DNA from: Lactobacillus intestinalis
GTDB taxonomy: Bacteria > Bacillota > Bacilli > Lactobacillales > Lactobacillaceae
Assembly: GCF_024397795.1 (NCBI RefSeq)
Contig: NZ_CP072983.1
Location: 1,550,001 to 1,614,000 of the forward strand
Reading direction: 5' to 3'
DNA length: 64,000 bases
How positions within the stretch are numbered: position 1 is the stretch's first letter; each line of letters begins with the position of its first letter. The notes under the pieces are model-generated. The model was not told where the DNA came from. It made no database searches and was given only the letters and a program-made list of their open reading frames with translations. Of this stretch, positions 8,524-17,244 are shown piece by piece. A program made the translations under genes and the position numbers.

Positions 8524-9282
8524 ATGAAATTTATTTCGTGGAATGTTAATGGCTTTCGCGCTGCTTTAAGACATGACTTTATCGGTACTTTTGATAAACT
8601 TGACGCGGATATTTTTGGTATTCAAAATATTCGCCTAAGTCAAGATGAAGTTCATCTCCAGTTCCCAGGCTATTATGAGTATTGGAACTATTCAGATGAA
8701 AAAGGTTATGATGGTGTAGCTATTTTCACCAAAAAGAAGCCTTTAGCTGTTACTCTTGGAATTGGTATCCCTCCTTATGATAGACAAGGACGCACAATTA
8801 CTCTTGAGTACTCTAATTTCTACTATATCAATACTTATGTGCCATTTTCAGGTGAAGACTTATCCCGTTTAGGCTTTAGAATGGGCTGGGATGATGCTTT
8901 TAGAGCATATGTTGCTGACTTAATGAAGAATAAACCAGTAATTATTGGTGGTGACATGAGCGTGGCTAATGAGCCAATTGATTTGGCGGAACCTGACGAA
9001 AATCGTCATCACGCAGGTTTTACTGAACAAGAACGCAGTGATTTCAAGAAATTACTTAAGCTTGGTTTAGTCGATACCTTTAGATACATGCATCCCGAAA
9101 AGGCTGGCAAGTATACTTATTGGAGCTATCGTTACAATGCACGTTCTAAGAATAAAGGTTGGAGATTAGATTATTTCTTAGTTTCTGATTCACTTAAATC
9201 AAGCATTAAAAAGGCCAAAATCTTAAGTACAATTCCTGGCTCAGACCACTGTCCAATTAGTCTTAAATTGAACATGAACTAG
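8524..9282 (+). CDS. Exonuclease III / AP-endonuclease paralogue with altered active site
   Basis: A 252-residue protein aligning along its whole length with ExoA/ExoIII: SWNVNGFRA at the N terminus (Asn7 kept), YWSYRYNARSKNKGWRLDYF and a C-terminal GSDHCPI. Three expected residues differ. The metal-binding Glu of the QETK motif is Asn35 (IQNIRL). The Asn of GDxNVA is Ser146 (GDMSVAN). The Asn after TyrxPro is Phe108 (YVPFSG). Asp144, Tyr105 and the last His remain. In ExoIII/APE1 the Glu and Asn are needed for efficient cleavage, so this may be a weak nuclease or a DNA-binding pseudoenzyme. It stands alone between terminators. Confidence 0.88.
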   Translation: MKFISWNVNGFRAALRHDFIGTFDKLDADIFGIQNIRLSQDEVHLQFPGYYEYWNYSDEKGYDGVAIFTKKKPLAVTLGIGIPPYDRQGRTITLEYSNFYYINTYVPFSGEDLSRLGFRMGWDDAFRAYVADLMKNKPVIIGGDMSVANEPIDLAEPDENRHHAGFTEQERSDFKKLLKLGLVDTFRYMHPEKAGKYTYWSYRYNARSKNKGWRLDYFLVSDSLKSSIKKAKILSTIPGSDHCPISLKLNMN

Positions 9283-9299
9283 TTTTATGAAACTAACAA

Positions 9300-9328
9300 T
9301 AAAGAGCAGTCCAGCGGCTGCTCTTTTA
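9300..9328. terminator. Bidirectional terminator
   Basis: AAGAGCAG / CTGCTCTT stem with an 8-nt loop and T-rich flanks, between the convergent exonuclease-like and apbE genes. Confidence 0.8.
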
Positions 9329-10270
9329 TTTATTACCAAAATTATCATATTCAACATGCTCATCATTGTAAACAAAGATTGCTCCAATTCGATCTGGATT
9401 ATCATGCCAGCCCTTAATTGGATGTCCCGCAAAAAACAATCTCTTACACTCAATTTCAGCTTCTACAGAATCTTTAGTAAAAGTTGTTACTCCAGCTAAA
9501 TTAGTTTTAACTGGATAGCCAGTTCGTGGATCAATTAAGTGATGATATTTTTTGCCATTTACAACTAAATAGCGTTCATAAGTCCCACTCGTTACCGCAG
9601 AACACTTAGGCACCATCACAGATGTAATGTTGTCGCCCCGTGGTTCTTTAGGATCTTGAACTCCGATTGTCCATTGACCATTGGGTCTTTTTGGTGAATC
9701 ACCTACTAAAAGAATGTTTCCACCTAAATTGATTATTCCCGCATTTACACCATATGCATGCCAAAAATCGCGAATTCGATCAGCGATCCAGCCTTTGGCA
9801 ATACCACCTAAATCAAGTTCCATGCCTTTTTGTGTCAAAAATACGCTCTGATTATCATCATTTAGTTCCACATTATAAGGATCTGTCAGACGCATCTTTT
9901 CTTTAATTTGACCATCACTTGGTACATGTGCACCTTTAAAGCCAATATGCCACAACTTTACTACTGGCCCAATTAAAGCATTAAAGCCAAAATTTTCGCG
10001 GCTCTTTTCCACTGCCAGTTTAATCAAATCATAAGTTCCACTTGAAACTTGAACTGGATGGTCTCCAGCGGCATGATTCACATCCATTACTTCCGATTGA
10101 TCACGATTTACGGTTAATAAATCTTCATAGTGATCAATCAAATCAAAAGTTTTTTGAACAATTCTATCATCAGTTGTCCCAAAAACTTGTAAAGTAATTG
10201 AAGTACCTAAAGCATGATGGTGGCCAACTGCCTGTTCTAACGCTAAATCTTTAATAAATTTATCTTCCAT
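9326..10270 (-). CDS. FAD:protein FMN transferase, ApbE family (cytoplasmic form)
   Basis: A 314-residue ApbE-domain protein with GFNALIGPVVKLW, LDLGGIAKGWIADRI, INLGGNI and VTSGTYERY followed by HHLIDPRTGYPV. ApbE enzymes transfer FMN from FAD to Thr/Ser of target proteins. There is no signal peptide or lipobox, so it should act in the cytosol. Near the C terminus the usual metal-binding ADAxxT is replaced by EAEIECK, which changes the Asp to Glu and the Thr to Lys by my alignment. It precedes no recognisable target; flavin reductases lie nearby. Confidence 0.85.
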   Translation of the reverse strand: MEDKFIKDLALEQAVGHHHALGTSITLQVFGTTDDRIVQKTFDLIDHYEDLLTVNRDQSEVMDVNHAAGDHPVQVSSGTYDLIKLAVEKSRENFGFNALIGPVVKLWHIGFKGAHVPSDGQIKEKMRLTDPYNVELNDDNQSVFLTQKGMELDLGGIAKGWIADRIRDFWHAYGVNAGIINLGGNILLVGDSPKRPNGQWTIGVQDPKEPRGDNITSVMVPKCSAVTSGTYERYLVVNGKKYHHLIDPRTGYPVKTNLAGVTTFTKDSVEAEIECKRLFFAGHPIKGWHDNPDRIGAIFVYNDEHVEYDNFGNK

Positions 10271-10272
10271 TT

Positions 10273-11064
10273 TTATTTCTCTAAATATAATTCACGTAAT
10301 GCTTCTTGCAGATCTAGGGTTACTCCCAATTCATTCTTGAGATAATTATCAAATCCACCAAATTCTTTTTCAATAGTGATCAATGATGTATCTAAAAAAG
10401 CATCGCTTACTGATCCTAATATCCTCATGTTAGCACGAAAATATAAATTCTCGCCATTTTCTTTCATTATGCGATCGCGCTTAGCCCGATAATCGTTAAG
10501 CATATAGTTAGAATAAAGATAATCTTGCCGAATGGTTTCCATATCTACACCTAAAATATAAAGCAAAACAACCGTCACTAGTCCTGTACGGTCTTTACCT
10601 TCTGAGCAATGATAGAGGACTGCTCCTTCTTCCGTGTTAGCAAGAACTTCTAAAATTTTGTGGAGAGTTATTTGCGCATGTTTTTTAGCAATGTGATTAT
10701 GGTACCGTTCGCACATCATTCTAAATCCAGCGTATTCATCAACGCGATATTTTTCAAAAATTTCTTCGAGGTTTTTCTTACCGCCGGCAGTATTATCACT
10801 TTCTGAAAGGGCTAAATTATAATGTTTAACCCCATCAATTTCTTTATCGGGATGTTTTTTACATTCAAGTTTAGAACGTAAATCAATAATCTTAACTAAA
10901 CCGTAGTCCTTTAAAAATTCCTCATCTTTTTCAGTTATCTGACTAATATTTCCAGTTCGCAACAAGCGATGAGACTTAATTTTTCGATTATCTAGTCCCC
11001 TATATCCACCTAGATCACGGGGATTGCGCACGCTTTTAAGGGGCAATATGTTTGGCTTTAGCAT
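10273..11064 (-). CDS. Tyrosine/lipid phosphatase of the Y_phosphatase3 (LipA-like) family
   Basis: A 263-residue phosphatase with RNPRDLGGYRG near the N terminus and the P-loop HCSEGKDRTG (Cys nucleophile, Arg binding phosphate). The Lys-Asp in the loop is typical of the Listeria LipA and mycobacterial PtpB relatives, which act on phosphotyrosine and phosphoinositides. I start at the ATG at 11064 because AAAGGA precedes it. The longer open frame to 11124 runs through the terminator of the upstream gene. It lies 2 nt upstream of apbE, so the two are probably co-transcribed. A second family member is at 46009. Confidence 0.88.
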   Translation of the reverse strand: MLKPNILPLKSVRNPRDLGGYRGLDNRKIKSHRLLRTGNISQITEKDEEFLKDYGLVKIIDLRSKLECKKHPDKEIDGVKHYNLALSESDNTAGGKKNLEEIFEKYRVDEYAGFRMMCERYHNHIAKKHAQITLHKILEVLANTEEGAVLYHCSEGKDRTGLVTVVLLYILGVDMETIRQDYLYSNYMLNDYRAKRDRIMKENGENLYFRANMRILGSVSDAFLDTSLITIEKEFGGFDNYLKNELGVTLDLQEALRELYLEK

Positions 11065-11091
11065 TCTGCGCACATCCTTTCTTAGCAATTT

Positions 11092-11125
11092 AAAAAGTCT
11101 GGGACTTTTTGTCTCAGACTTCATT
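11092..11125 (-). terminator. Terminator after the FMN reductase pair
   Basis: On the minus strand AAGTCTGaGAC, loop AAAAA, GTCcCAGACTT, then TTTTT. It follows the gene ending at 11158. Confidence 0.85.
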
Positions 11126-11157
11126 TTACAACTTACACAAAATTCATGGCAAAAGTT

Positions 11158-11706
11158 TTATTTTTGAGTTTGCTTAACAAACTTAAAGAAGTTGTCCATT
11201 GCAGCATCAAGTTGCTTAATTGCATCTTCGTTAATTAAGTCGCCACTTTCCTTATCGAAACTATTTGCTGCACTACCAATTAAAACTTCATTACCTGGCA
11301 AAACGTTAGCACTCATATCAGGTGAAAGCAAAATTTCACGAGCATCTTCTTGAGCACGACTTGTACCTTGAATACCGTAAGAAGTACCAACCACAGTAAC
11401 TGGCTTCATCTTCATTACATTAGGGCCAGCATGTGAACCAAGCCATTCAAGACTACTCTTTAAAGCTGCAGGAATTGCATGATCATATTCTGGAGTAGTT
11501 AAAATAATCCCGTCAGCATCTTTGATATCTTGAATCCACTGTTTAGTAACTTCATCAGGTTCTTCAGTTCTGCAAAACGGCTTGATCTTATCGATTTCTT
11601 TTACTTCAATATCAGCTTTATCACCATAACGCTTTGCGATATATTTTGCTAAAAAGCGGTTATATGAAAAAGGTGCATTCGTTCCAACAATTGCTAATAA
11701 TTTCAT
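11158..11706 (-). CDS. NADPH-dependent FMN reductase family protein
   Basis: A 182-residue flavodoxin-fold protein. The phosphate-binding loop is AIVGTNAPFSYN and the flavin loop TTPEYDHAIPAALKSSLEWLG, where PEYxHxIP is the family signature. GTSYGIQGTSRAQ follows. Such proteins reduce free FMN or quinones with NAD(P)H. It is 12 nt downstream of a paralogue, so the two form a two-gene operon ending at the terminator at 11092-11125. Confidence 0.87.
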   Translation of the reverse strand: MKLLAIVGTNAPFSYNRFLAKYIAKRYGDKADIEVKEIDKIKPFCRTEEPDEVTKQWIQDIKDADGIILTTPEYDHAIPAALKSSLEWLGSHAGPNVMKMKPVTVVGTSYGIQGTSRAQEDAREILLSPDMSANVLPGNEVLIGSAANSFDKESGDLINEDAIKQLDAAMDNFFKFVKQTQK

Positions 11707-11718
11707 GATTTACCTTCC

Positions 11719-12258
11719 TTACTTAGTAACTTGCTTGTACCAATCATCTACTTCGTCAAAGAAGTGATCTAAGAACTTAACAGTGCCTTCGTTAACTAAG
11801 TCACCATTTTCATCAAATTGCTTTGGTGCGTTACCCATCATGAATTCATCGCCGTTAAAGACAACTGCGCTAAAACCAGGAGATGCTAAGATACTCTTCA
11901 AACGAGTTTGGGAACGACTACCCCCTTGAGGCATTGGAGAAGTTGAAACAATAACAACTGGCTTGTTATGGAATGGGTGAACTGAACTTGATAACCATTC
12001 CAAAGCGCTCTTTAAAGCACTAGTTACTGAGTGTTGTTGTTCAGGAGATGCAATTAAAACAAGATCGCTATCTTCAATTTGTTTACCTAAAGCCAAAACA
12101 TCGGCTGGAGCATCTACACCTTCTTTATACATTGGTAAGCCTTTAACAGTTGCTAATTCAAAATCATATTTATTGCCAAAGTGCTTAACAATATATTTAA
12201 GTAGAGCCTCATTAAATGAACCATCGGCATTTGAGCCTGATAATGCAAGGATTTTCAT
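11719..12258 (-). CDS. NADPH-dependent FMN reductase family protein (paralogue)
   Basis: A 179-residue paralogue of the next gene. The phosphate loop is [15 protein letters not shown]. The flavin loop reads [20 protein letters not shown], so PEYxH has become PEQQH, which may alter flavin stacking. [13 protein letters not shown] matches the downstream paralogue. First gene of the pair, with a strong ribosome site (AAAGGTGG). The TATAAT upstream lies in a palindrome TATAATTAATTATA. Flavin or quinone reduction is likely; substrate unknown. Confidence 0.85.
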   Translation of the reverse strand: MKILALSGSNADGSFNEALLKYIVKHFGNKYDFELATVKGLPMYKEGVDAPADVLALGKQIEDSDLVLIASPEQQHSVTSALKSALEWLSSSVHPFHNKPVVIVSTSPMPQGGSRSQTRLKSILASPGFSAVVFNGDEFMMGNAPKQFDENGDLVNEGTVKFLDHFFDEVDDWYKQVTK

Positions 12259-12355
12259 AAAAAACCACCTTTCGAAAACTAATTCCTTATAATTAATTAT
12301 AGCCTAAGTATATAACTTTGCGTATTTTCTTCAGTTTAATAACAAATTTTTATAG

Positions 12356-12391
12356 CAAAAAAAGACGCCCCAAGTAATAGGAGCGTCTTCT
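12356..12391 (-). terminator. Terminator after the TetR gene
   Basis: AGACGCTCC / GGGGCGTCT stem followed by seven T on the minus strand. Confidence 0.85.
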
Positions 12392-12421
12392 AATGACCGA
12401 AAGCACAGTGAATCAATGAAC

Positions 12422-13045
12422 CTAAGCCAATTGATCCTTAAGAGATGCATCTTCGTCTGCAGCAAACATTGGGTTTTCTTGAGTTTCGCTGAGACGATTG
12501 TTAAGCATAGCATCGTGAATTTGTGCATTAAGTACGTTAATAATTTGAGTTTGATTGAAAGTTGCAATCTTATTTACAACTAATGCAGCCATACCAGTAG
12601 TTGAAATCCAGTTAGCAATTACAATATCATGAACTCTGTCTTCATCATATTGAGTATCTGGGTATTGTTCCTTAAACGTTTCAGTTCCAAGGTCCATTAA
12701 AGTATCTGAGATAACTTTGCTACCAAATTTGCCATCTACAAACATAGCACGGAATAAGTTAACGTGCTTTTGTGCAAATTCAATGTATGATAGATCTAAA
12801 TCGATCAATGCATCCCCTGTGTAACTTTGTTGCAATGTCTTAGTTCTCAAATCATTTGAGATTCTTTTAAGAACTTGTTCACGCAAATCATTCATATTGT
12901 TGAATTCAAGGTACAAAGGTTGAGTTGAAAAGTGACCTGTTTTTGCAATACTACGAGCAGTCAAACCTTCGATACCATCTTTTACTGCCATTTTGTAGGC
13001 GACATCTAAAATCTTATCTCTACTTATTTCTTTCTTTCTTGCCAT
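12422..13045 (-). CDS. TetR family transcriptional regulator
   Basis: A 207-residue protein with an N-terminal TetR helix-turn-helix (about residues 7-50: KILDVAYKMAVKDGIEGLTARSIAKTG then PLYLEFNN) and a helical ligand/dimer domain. I start at the ATG at 13045, preceded by GAGGTG 8 nt upstream. The promoter at 13116-13144 has its -10 box inside the palindrome ACTATAATAGT, a possible autoregulatory operator. The FMN reductase pair starts downstream, but a terminator separates them. Target unknown. Confidence 0.88.
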   Translation of the reverse strand: MARKKEISRDKILDVAYKMAVKDGIEGLTARSIAKTGHFSTQPLYLEFNNMNDLREQVLKRISNDLRTKTLQQSYTGDALIDLDLSYIEFAQKHVNLFRAMFVDGKFGSKVISDTLMDLGTETFKEQYPDTQYDEDRVHDIVIANWISTTGMAALVVNKIATFNQTQIINVLNAQIHDAMLNNRLSETQENPMFAADEDASLKDQLA

Positions 13046-13115
13046 TTTAATACACCTCAATCATAAATTTAACTGTGCTTTCTAGTTACAGTCGTTATTT
13101 TTCTCTTCACTGACT

Positions 13116-13144
13116 ATAATAGTACGATTAAATAACAAATTCAA
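13116..13144 (-). promoter_or_regulatory. Promoter of the TetR gene
   Basis: TTGAAT (13139-13144), 17-nt spacer, TATTAT (13116-13121) on the minus strand. The palindrome ACTATAATAGT (13113-13123) overlaps the -10 box. Confidence 0.6.
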
Positions 13145-13170
13145 GGGTTAAATGACTATTGTTTTTTAAT

Positions 13171-13413
13171 TTATAATCTTTTAAACAAAGAAGTATCACG
13201 AGCTCCAGTAAATTGGTCATAATTTGAGTTAACCATTTCAATAACTTCTTGTTTGTCTAGACCTTGTGAAGCGCAATATGAAAAAAATGCAGCTGAAAGA
13301 ATATAGCCACGTTCACGATCATCGGTTAAGTTATTTGAAAATTTCATATTAATTGCATGATTTTCATAATCGGTGTCTAATTGAATTGATTTATTTTCTG
13401 GTTGATTATCCAT
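13171..13413 (-). CDS. Small acidic hypothetical protein
   Basis: Eighty residues, soluble, with no signal peptide or membrane segment. It contains NLTDDRERGYILSAAFFSYC and ends FKRL. Not recognised. It is divergent from the dipeptidase gene with 79 nt between them, and lies upstream of the TetR gene in the same direction. The only notable content is a single Cys and a predicted helical middle part. It looks like a real gene because of its length, codon use and position. Confidence 0.6.
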   Translation of the reverse strand: MDNQPENKSIQLDTDYENHAINMKFSNNLTDDRERGYILSAAFFSYCASQGLDKQEVIEMVNSNYDQFTGARDTSLFKRL

Positions 13414-13492
13414 ATTAATCCTCGTCTTTTTACAAAATCCAGTAACATTAAGTTACAATAATTATAATCCTTACATTAGAAAGTGTGAAATC

Positions 13493-14902
13493 ATGTCTAC
13501 AAAAATCGGTCGTTCATCATGTACTTCAATTTTAATTGGGAAAAAGGCCTCCCTTAATGGCAGCGTGATCATTGGAAGAAACGAAGACGCCAAGACTGCG
13601 TGGCCAAAGCATCTTGCTTTTAATAAGCATGAAACTATTGAAAATAACCATTTTAAATCTAAAGACAACAAGTTTGAAATTGATTTACCAAATGAAAAAT
13701 TTGCTTACTCTTCTACTCCAGAATGGACAGATAAGTACGGTATCTTTGAAGAAGATGGAATTAATGAATACCATGTAGCAATGAGCGCTACTGAAAGTGC
13801 CTACGCTAATAATCGTGTAATGGCAATTGATCCTTTTGACACCGAAAAAGGGATTTTAGAAGAGGCGATGATTACCGTAATTTTACCTTATATCAAGTCT
13901 GCGCGAGAAGGCGTAAAGCGTTTAGGTGATATCGTTGAAAAGCATGGGGCCGCTGAAGCAAATGGAATTTTGTTCAGCGATAATAAAGAAGCGTGGTATA
14001 TGGAAATTGGTTCAGGTCATCAATGGGTAGCACAAAGAATTCCAGATGATTCTTATGCTGTCGTAGCCAATCAACTTTCTATTCAATCCGTTGTTTTTAA
14101 CGGTAATGACTTCATGTATTCTAAGAATTTACAGAACTTCGTGTATGATAACAAGCTCTGGCCTGAAGATGCTGTTTTCAATTGGCGCAAAATTTTTGGT
14201 ACTCATGATGATAGTGATCTTCACTACAACACCCCAAGGGTTTGGATTGGTCAAAAACTCCTCACCCCATCAGTTGAACAAAATCCTGAAAGCTTTGAAT
14301 TACCATTTATCCAAAAACCAGATCATCCTATTTCTATTCAAGATGCACAGGCTGTTTTAAGCAATCACTATCAAAATACTCCATACGATTTAACTAATCC
14401 AAAGAATAAAAATAATGCTACTTTCCGGCCAATTTCAGTGGCAACCACCCAAGAATCTCACCTACTTGAATTAAAAGATGAAGATATGACCCACTGGCTA
14501 GCAATGGGTGTTAGTGCACAAAGTGTTTATGTGCCATTTTACCCACAAGGTACTAAGGTGCCTCGCATGTATAAATATGGCAAGGAAACTTACTCAACTA
14601 ATTCTGCTTACTGGGTATTTAAGCTTGCTGGCAATTTAGTTGACCGCAGCTGGAGCAAATATGGAACTGAGCTTGTAAATGCCCAAAAGGCAGCTAGTCA
14701 AAAAACCATACGTATTCGCTACGAAGCGGACCAAAAGCTTGCTCAAGAAACTGATCCTGATAATAAACTTGAAATTGTTAATAAAGCCAACAATGACATG
14801 GCTAAAGCAGCCATTGATATCTACCAAAAATTATCAGCTCAATTAATTACAGCTCAAACTGCTGATTCCCCATTGAGATTCAAGATGGATCCAAACTTAT
14901 AA
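13493..14902 (+). CDS. Dipeptidase, peptidase family C69 (PepD type)
   Basis: A 469-residue N-terminal-nucleophile hydrolase. The catalytic Cys is at position 10 in SSCTSILIGKKASLNGSVIIGRNED, the C69 signature. Removal of the first nine residues to expose it is expected for the family. It contains GAAEANGILFSDNKEAWYMEIGSGHQWVAQRIPDDSYAVVANQ as the second conserved block. Lactobacilli usually have several such dipeptidases of broad specificity. It is monocistronic, with a terminator directly behind, and works with PepN and DtpT in peptide use. Confidence 0.93.
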   Translation: MSTKIGRSSCTSILIGKKASLNGSVIIGRNEDAKTAWPKHLAFNKHETIENNHFKSKDNKFEIDLPNEKFAYSSTPEWTDKYGIFEEDGINEYHVAMSATESAYANNRVMAIDPFDTEKGILEEAMITVILPYIKSAREGVKRLGDIVEKHGAAEANGILFSDNKEAWYMEIGSGHQWVAQRIPDDSYAVVANQLSIQSVVFNGNDFMYSKNLQNFVYDNKLWPEDAVFNWRKIFGTHDDSDLHYNTPRVWIGQKLLTPSVEQNPESFELPFIQKPDHPISIQDAQAVLSNHYQNTPYDLTNPKNKNNATFRPISVATTQESHLLELKDEDMTHWLAMGVSAQSVYVPFYPQGTKVPRMYKYGKETYSTNSAYWVFKLAGNLVDRSWSKYGTELVNAQKAASQKTIRIRYEADQKLAQETDPDNKLEIVNKANNDMAKAAIDIYQKLSAQLITAQTADSPLRFKMDPNL

Positions 14903-14912
14903 TCGATGATAC

Positions 14913-14946
14913 AAAAATGCGTTGAGAATACCCTCAGCGCATTTTA
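14913..14946. terminator. Bidirectional terminator
   Basis: AAAATGCGtTGAG / CCTCAgCGCATTTT stem between the convergent dipeptidase and ABC ATPase genes. Confidence 0.8.
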
Positions 14947-14958
14947 CTTTCTTGAAAA

Positions 14959-15633
14959 TTATTTCTTTTGACTCATCTTTCCATCCATCATTTCATAAAT
15001 ATGATCGGCATATTTTTCCAAACGAGGATCATGAGTAACTAAAATAATTGCTTTATTTCGTTCTTTGGCTAGCTTTTTAAACAATTTTCCTACTTCTTCT
15101 ACATTCTGACTATCCAATGACGCGGTTGGTTCATCAGCCAGTAAAATTTCGGGATTAGCATATAATGCCCGAGCAATCGCAACCCTTTGTTGCTGGCCAC
15201 CAGATAATTCATTGGGATATTTCTTGACCAATTTTTCAATTCCAAGGTCTTTAAAGAGTTTAGCTAAATCTTCCTTCGACAAATTGTTTTGCTTTTTAAC
15301 TTTATCAACTAGAACAAATTGTTCATTCACTGTCAAAAATGGTACTAAGTTGTAAGCTTGTAAAACAAAACCAATCTCATTTAAACGTAAATTCCCTCTT
15401 TGCTTTTCTGAATAATGACTAATATCTTGCCCATTAATCAAAACTTCACCTGAAGTTGGTCTTTGCAGTGACCCTGCAATTGTCAAAAAAGTACTCTTTC
15501 CGGCACCAGAAGGCCCCATAATTAATACTACTTCACCTTTGTTAGCTTTAAAATTAACGTCCTTTAAGGCTTCAACTTTGGCTAAGCCTTTTCCATAAAA
15601 CTTATCAATATTTTTTAATTCAATTACTGCCAT
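14959..15633 (-). CDS. ABC transporter ATP-binding protein (MacB/LolD-like)
   Basis: A 224-residue ATPase with Walker A MGPSGAGKSTFL (about 40-50), Q-loop LQAYNLVPF, signature NELSGGQQQRVAIARAL, Walker B ILLADEPTASLD and the switch VTHDPRL. Type and size match ATPases that pair with FtsX/MacB-like permeases. It follows its permease by 2 nt and is the last gene of a TetR-permease-ATPase operon. Confidence 0.94.
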   Translation of the reverse strand: MAVIELKNIDKFYGKGLAKVEALKDVNFKANKGEVVLIMGPSGAGKSTFLTIAGSLQRPTSGEVLINGQDISHYSEKQRGNLRLNEIGFVLQAYNLVPFLTVNEQFVLVDKVKKQNNLSKEDLAKLFKDLGIEKLVKKYPNELSGGQQQRVAIARALYANPEILLADEPTASLDSQNVEEVGKLFKKLAKERNKAIILVTHDPRLEKYADHIYEMMDGKMSQKK

Positions 15634-15635
15634 TT

Positions 15636-16697
15636 TTATTCTCCAATCGCCTTTGCAGGATCAACTTTCAAAATAGATCTAATAGGAATTAAGCTACCAA
15701 TGATTCCCATCAAAAGCATCCCTAAACTACCTACAATCATAATTGCTGGCGTAAAGTCCATTGGTACAGATTTTGGCAACGCAACAGCGGTAATTCCCAT
15801 TGCAATTAAAGCAATAATAACGCCGACTACAACCAAGATAATTGATTGGCTAATCGTGGCCCCAACTAAGGTTTTAGATGGAATCCCCTGTGCACGCATT
15901 ACGGCAAAGTTGTGCATCTTTTGCATTGTTAAAATATACAAGAATACAGCAATGATGATTAAGGAAATTACAAACAAAAATCCAATCATCAATTCAAAGG
16001 TTGCATTTTGAGCTGTGTAGCCTGGAAGTTTATTAATAAAAGTCTTAATTGGATAAGTTTTAGCATTCTTGTAATGGTAATTAAACTTACTACTCTTAGA
16101 AATAATTGCCGAAGCTTTAACATTGACCATTCCCTCACGCAAACTCTTCCAAGTAGCCATCCGACCATAAATAATTGGAGCAATATTAATCTTGGCATTT
16201 TTGACAAAGCCAACAATTTTATACTTCTTCTTAGAATCGTTTAAAGTAATCTTGTCACCTAATTTATAACCTTTTATCTTAAAAGCTTGATCAACAGTTA
16301 CTTCAGTAGCTTTTTTAGCCTTTCGACCAGCAATTAATTCTTGATCCTTATAAATAAATTGTGACTTGTTAACTCCTAAGAACTGAGCTGAAATTGAAGC
16401 ATGCTTGTCTGCTTTAGCAACAACTGGTGTTTCACCTACAATTGCTTCATTTTTGCCCATTTTGACATTCTTCAGATCTTTTTGGGTAAGGACTGACTGC
16501 GACATATTAATATTGGCATTTTTATTCAAAACTACACTTTTAGCTTGCCATGAATTAATTGCCTGCGTATTTTCACTAGCTAATCCTAATGCTAAAGACG
16601 ATAACATAAAAATTAGATAACTAATTAAAAAGATCATCAAAATAATTAGCCCATAACGCAGCTTTTCTTTTTTGATTTCTTTAAATGCAAGATACAT
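15636..16697 (-). CDS. ABC transporter permease, FtsX/MacB-like
   Basis: A 353-residue permease: one helix at about 13-37, an extracellular domain of about 190 residues, then three helices (about 235-257, 278-302, 312-337). The second helical block carries the FtsX motif with AVMRAQGIPSKTLVGA. This 1+3 topology belongs to mechanotransmission systems that export peptides or drugs or act on the envelope. The start ATG overlaps the stop of the TetR gene (TAATG). Confidence 0.92.
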   Translation of the reverse strand: MYLAFKEIKKEKLRYGLIILMIFLISYLIFMLSSLALGLASENTQAINSWQAKSVVLNKNANINMSQSVLTQKDLKNVKMGKNEAIVGETPVVAKADKHASISAQFLGVNKSQFIYKDQELIAGRKAKKATEVTVDQAFKIKGYKLGDKITLNDSKKKYKIVGFVKNAKINIAPIIYGRMATWKSLREGMVNVKASAIISKSSKFNYHYKNAKTYPIKTFINKLPGYTAQNATFELMIGFLFVISLIIIAVFLYILTMQKMHNFAVMRAQGIPSKTLVGATISQSIILVVVGVIIALIAMGITAVALPKSVPMDFTPAIMIVGSLGMLLMGIIGSLIPIRSILKVDPAKAIGE

Positions 16698-17227
16698 TAT
16701 TTATTAGCCCCCTTATCAATTAAATAGAGGCTCTCTTTATAACGTTTTAAGTTAGCTTCTCGATTATCTGGATCAGCAAAAACAGACACAATTACTTCAT
16801 GACTTAAAACCATCGCACTCCAAATTTCAGGAGTCATGTGAAGCAATTGCTCAGAGTTCGTCTTCATACTGCCAGGAACTACAGCTTCATTTCTAAGCAT
16901 ATGAAGCTTCATCATTGGTTCATACTTACTGTGCTGAGTTTTACTGATAAATTTGCATACTCGATCGTAGAAAAAATCGGGATCAAACTTATCTGTGGGC
17001 TGCATATTCATATGAATTTCTTGAATTGCAATTTTAAATAAATATGTATAAGCATCCGTTAAATCATCAAAGTATTTGTAAAATGCGCCTCGCGCAATTC
17101 CAGCTTCTTTTACAATCCGAGCCACTTGTGCTTCAGTAAGAGCATGGGTACTAAATTCATGCAAAAGCGCCTCTGTGACTCTCTCCTTTTTTTCTTCTGG
17201 TAAATTTAAAAATGTCGACTTAACCAT
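16697..17227 (-). CDS. TetR family regulator of the adjacent ABC transporter
   Basis: A 176-residue TetR protein. The helix-turn-helix spans about residues 14-55 (VTEALLHEFSTHALTEAQVARIVKEAG then GAFYKYFDD). It is the first gene of the operon and is overlapped by the permease gene. Its promoter (TTGACA/TATGAT) sits between two matching palindromes, TGACActcTGTCA and TTGACAtcgTGTCAA, so autorepression and control of the transporter are likely. Confidence 0.92.
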   Translation of the reverse strand: MVKSTFLNLPEEKKERVTEALLHEFSTHALTEAQVARIVKEAGIARGAFYKYFDDLTDAYTYLFKIAIQEIHMNMQPTDKFDPDFFYDRVCKFISKTQHSKYEPMMKLHMLRNEAVVPGSMKTNSEQLLHMTPEIWSAMVLSHEVIVSVFADPDNREANLKRYKESLYLIDKGANK

Positions 17228-17244
17228 GTTATTCTCCCTTTCAT

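Noticed and set aside
9287..9499. Small frames opposite the 3' end of apbE
   Set aside because: They overlap the terminator and the apbE coding region on the other strand; shadow frames only.
11065..11124. N-terminal extension of the LipA-like phosphatase (20 residues)
   Set aside because: The extension has no ribosome site and covers the terminator hairpin of the FMN reductase operon. The ATG at 11064 has AAAGGA upstream.
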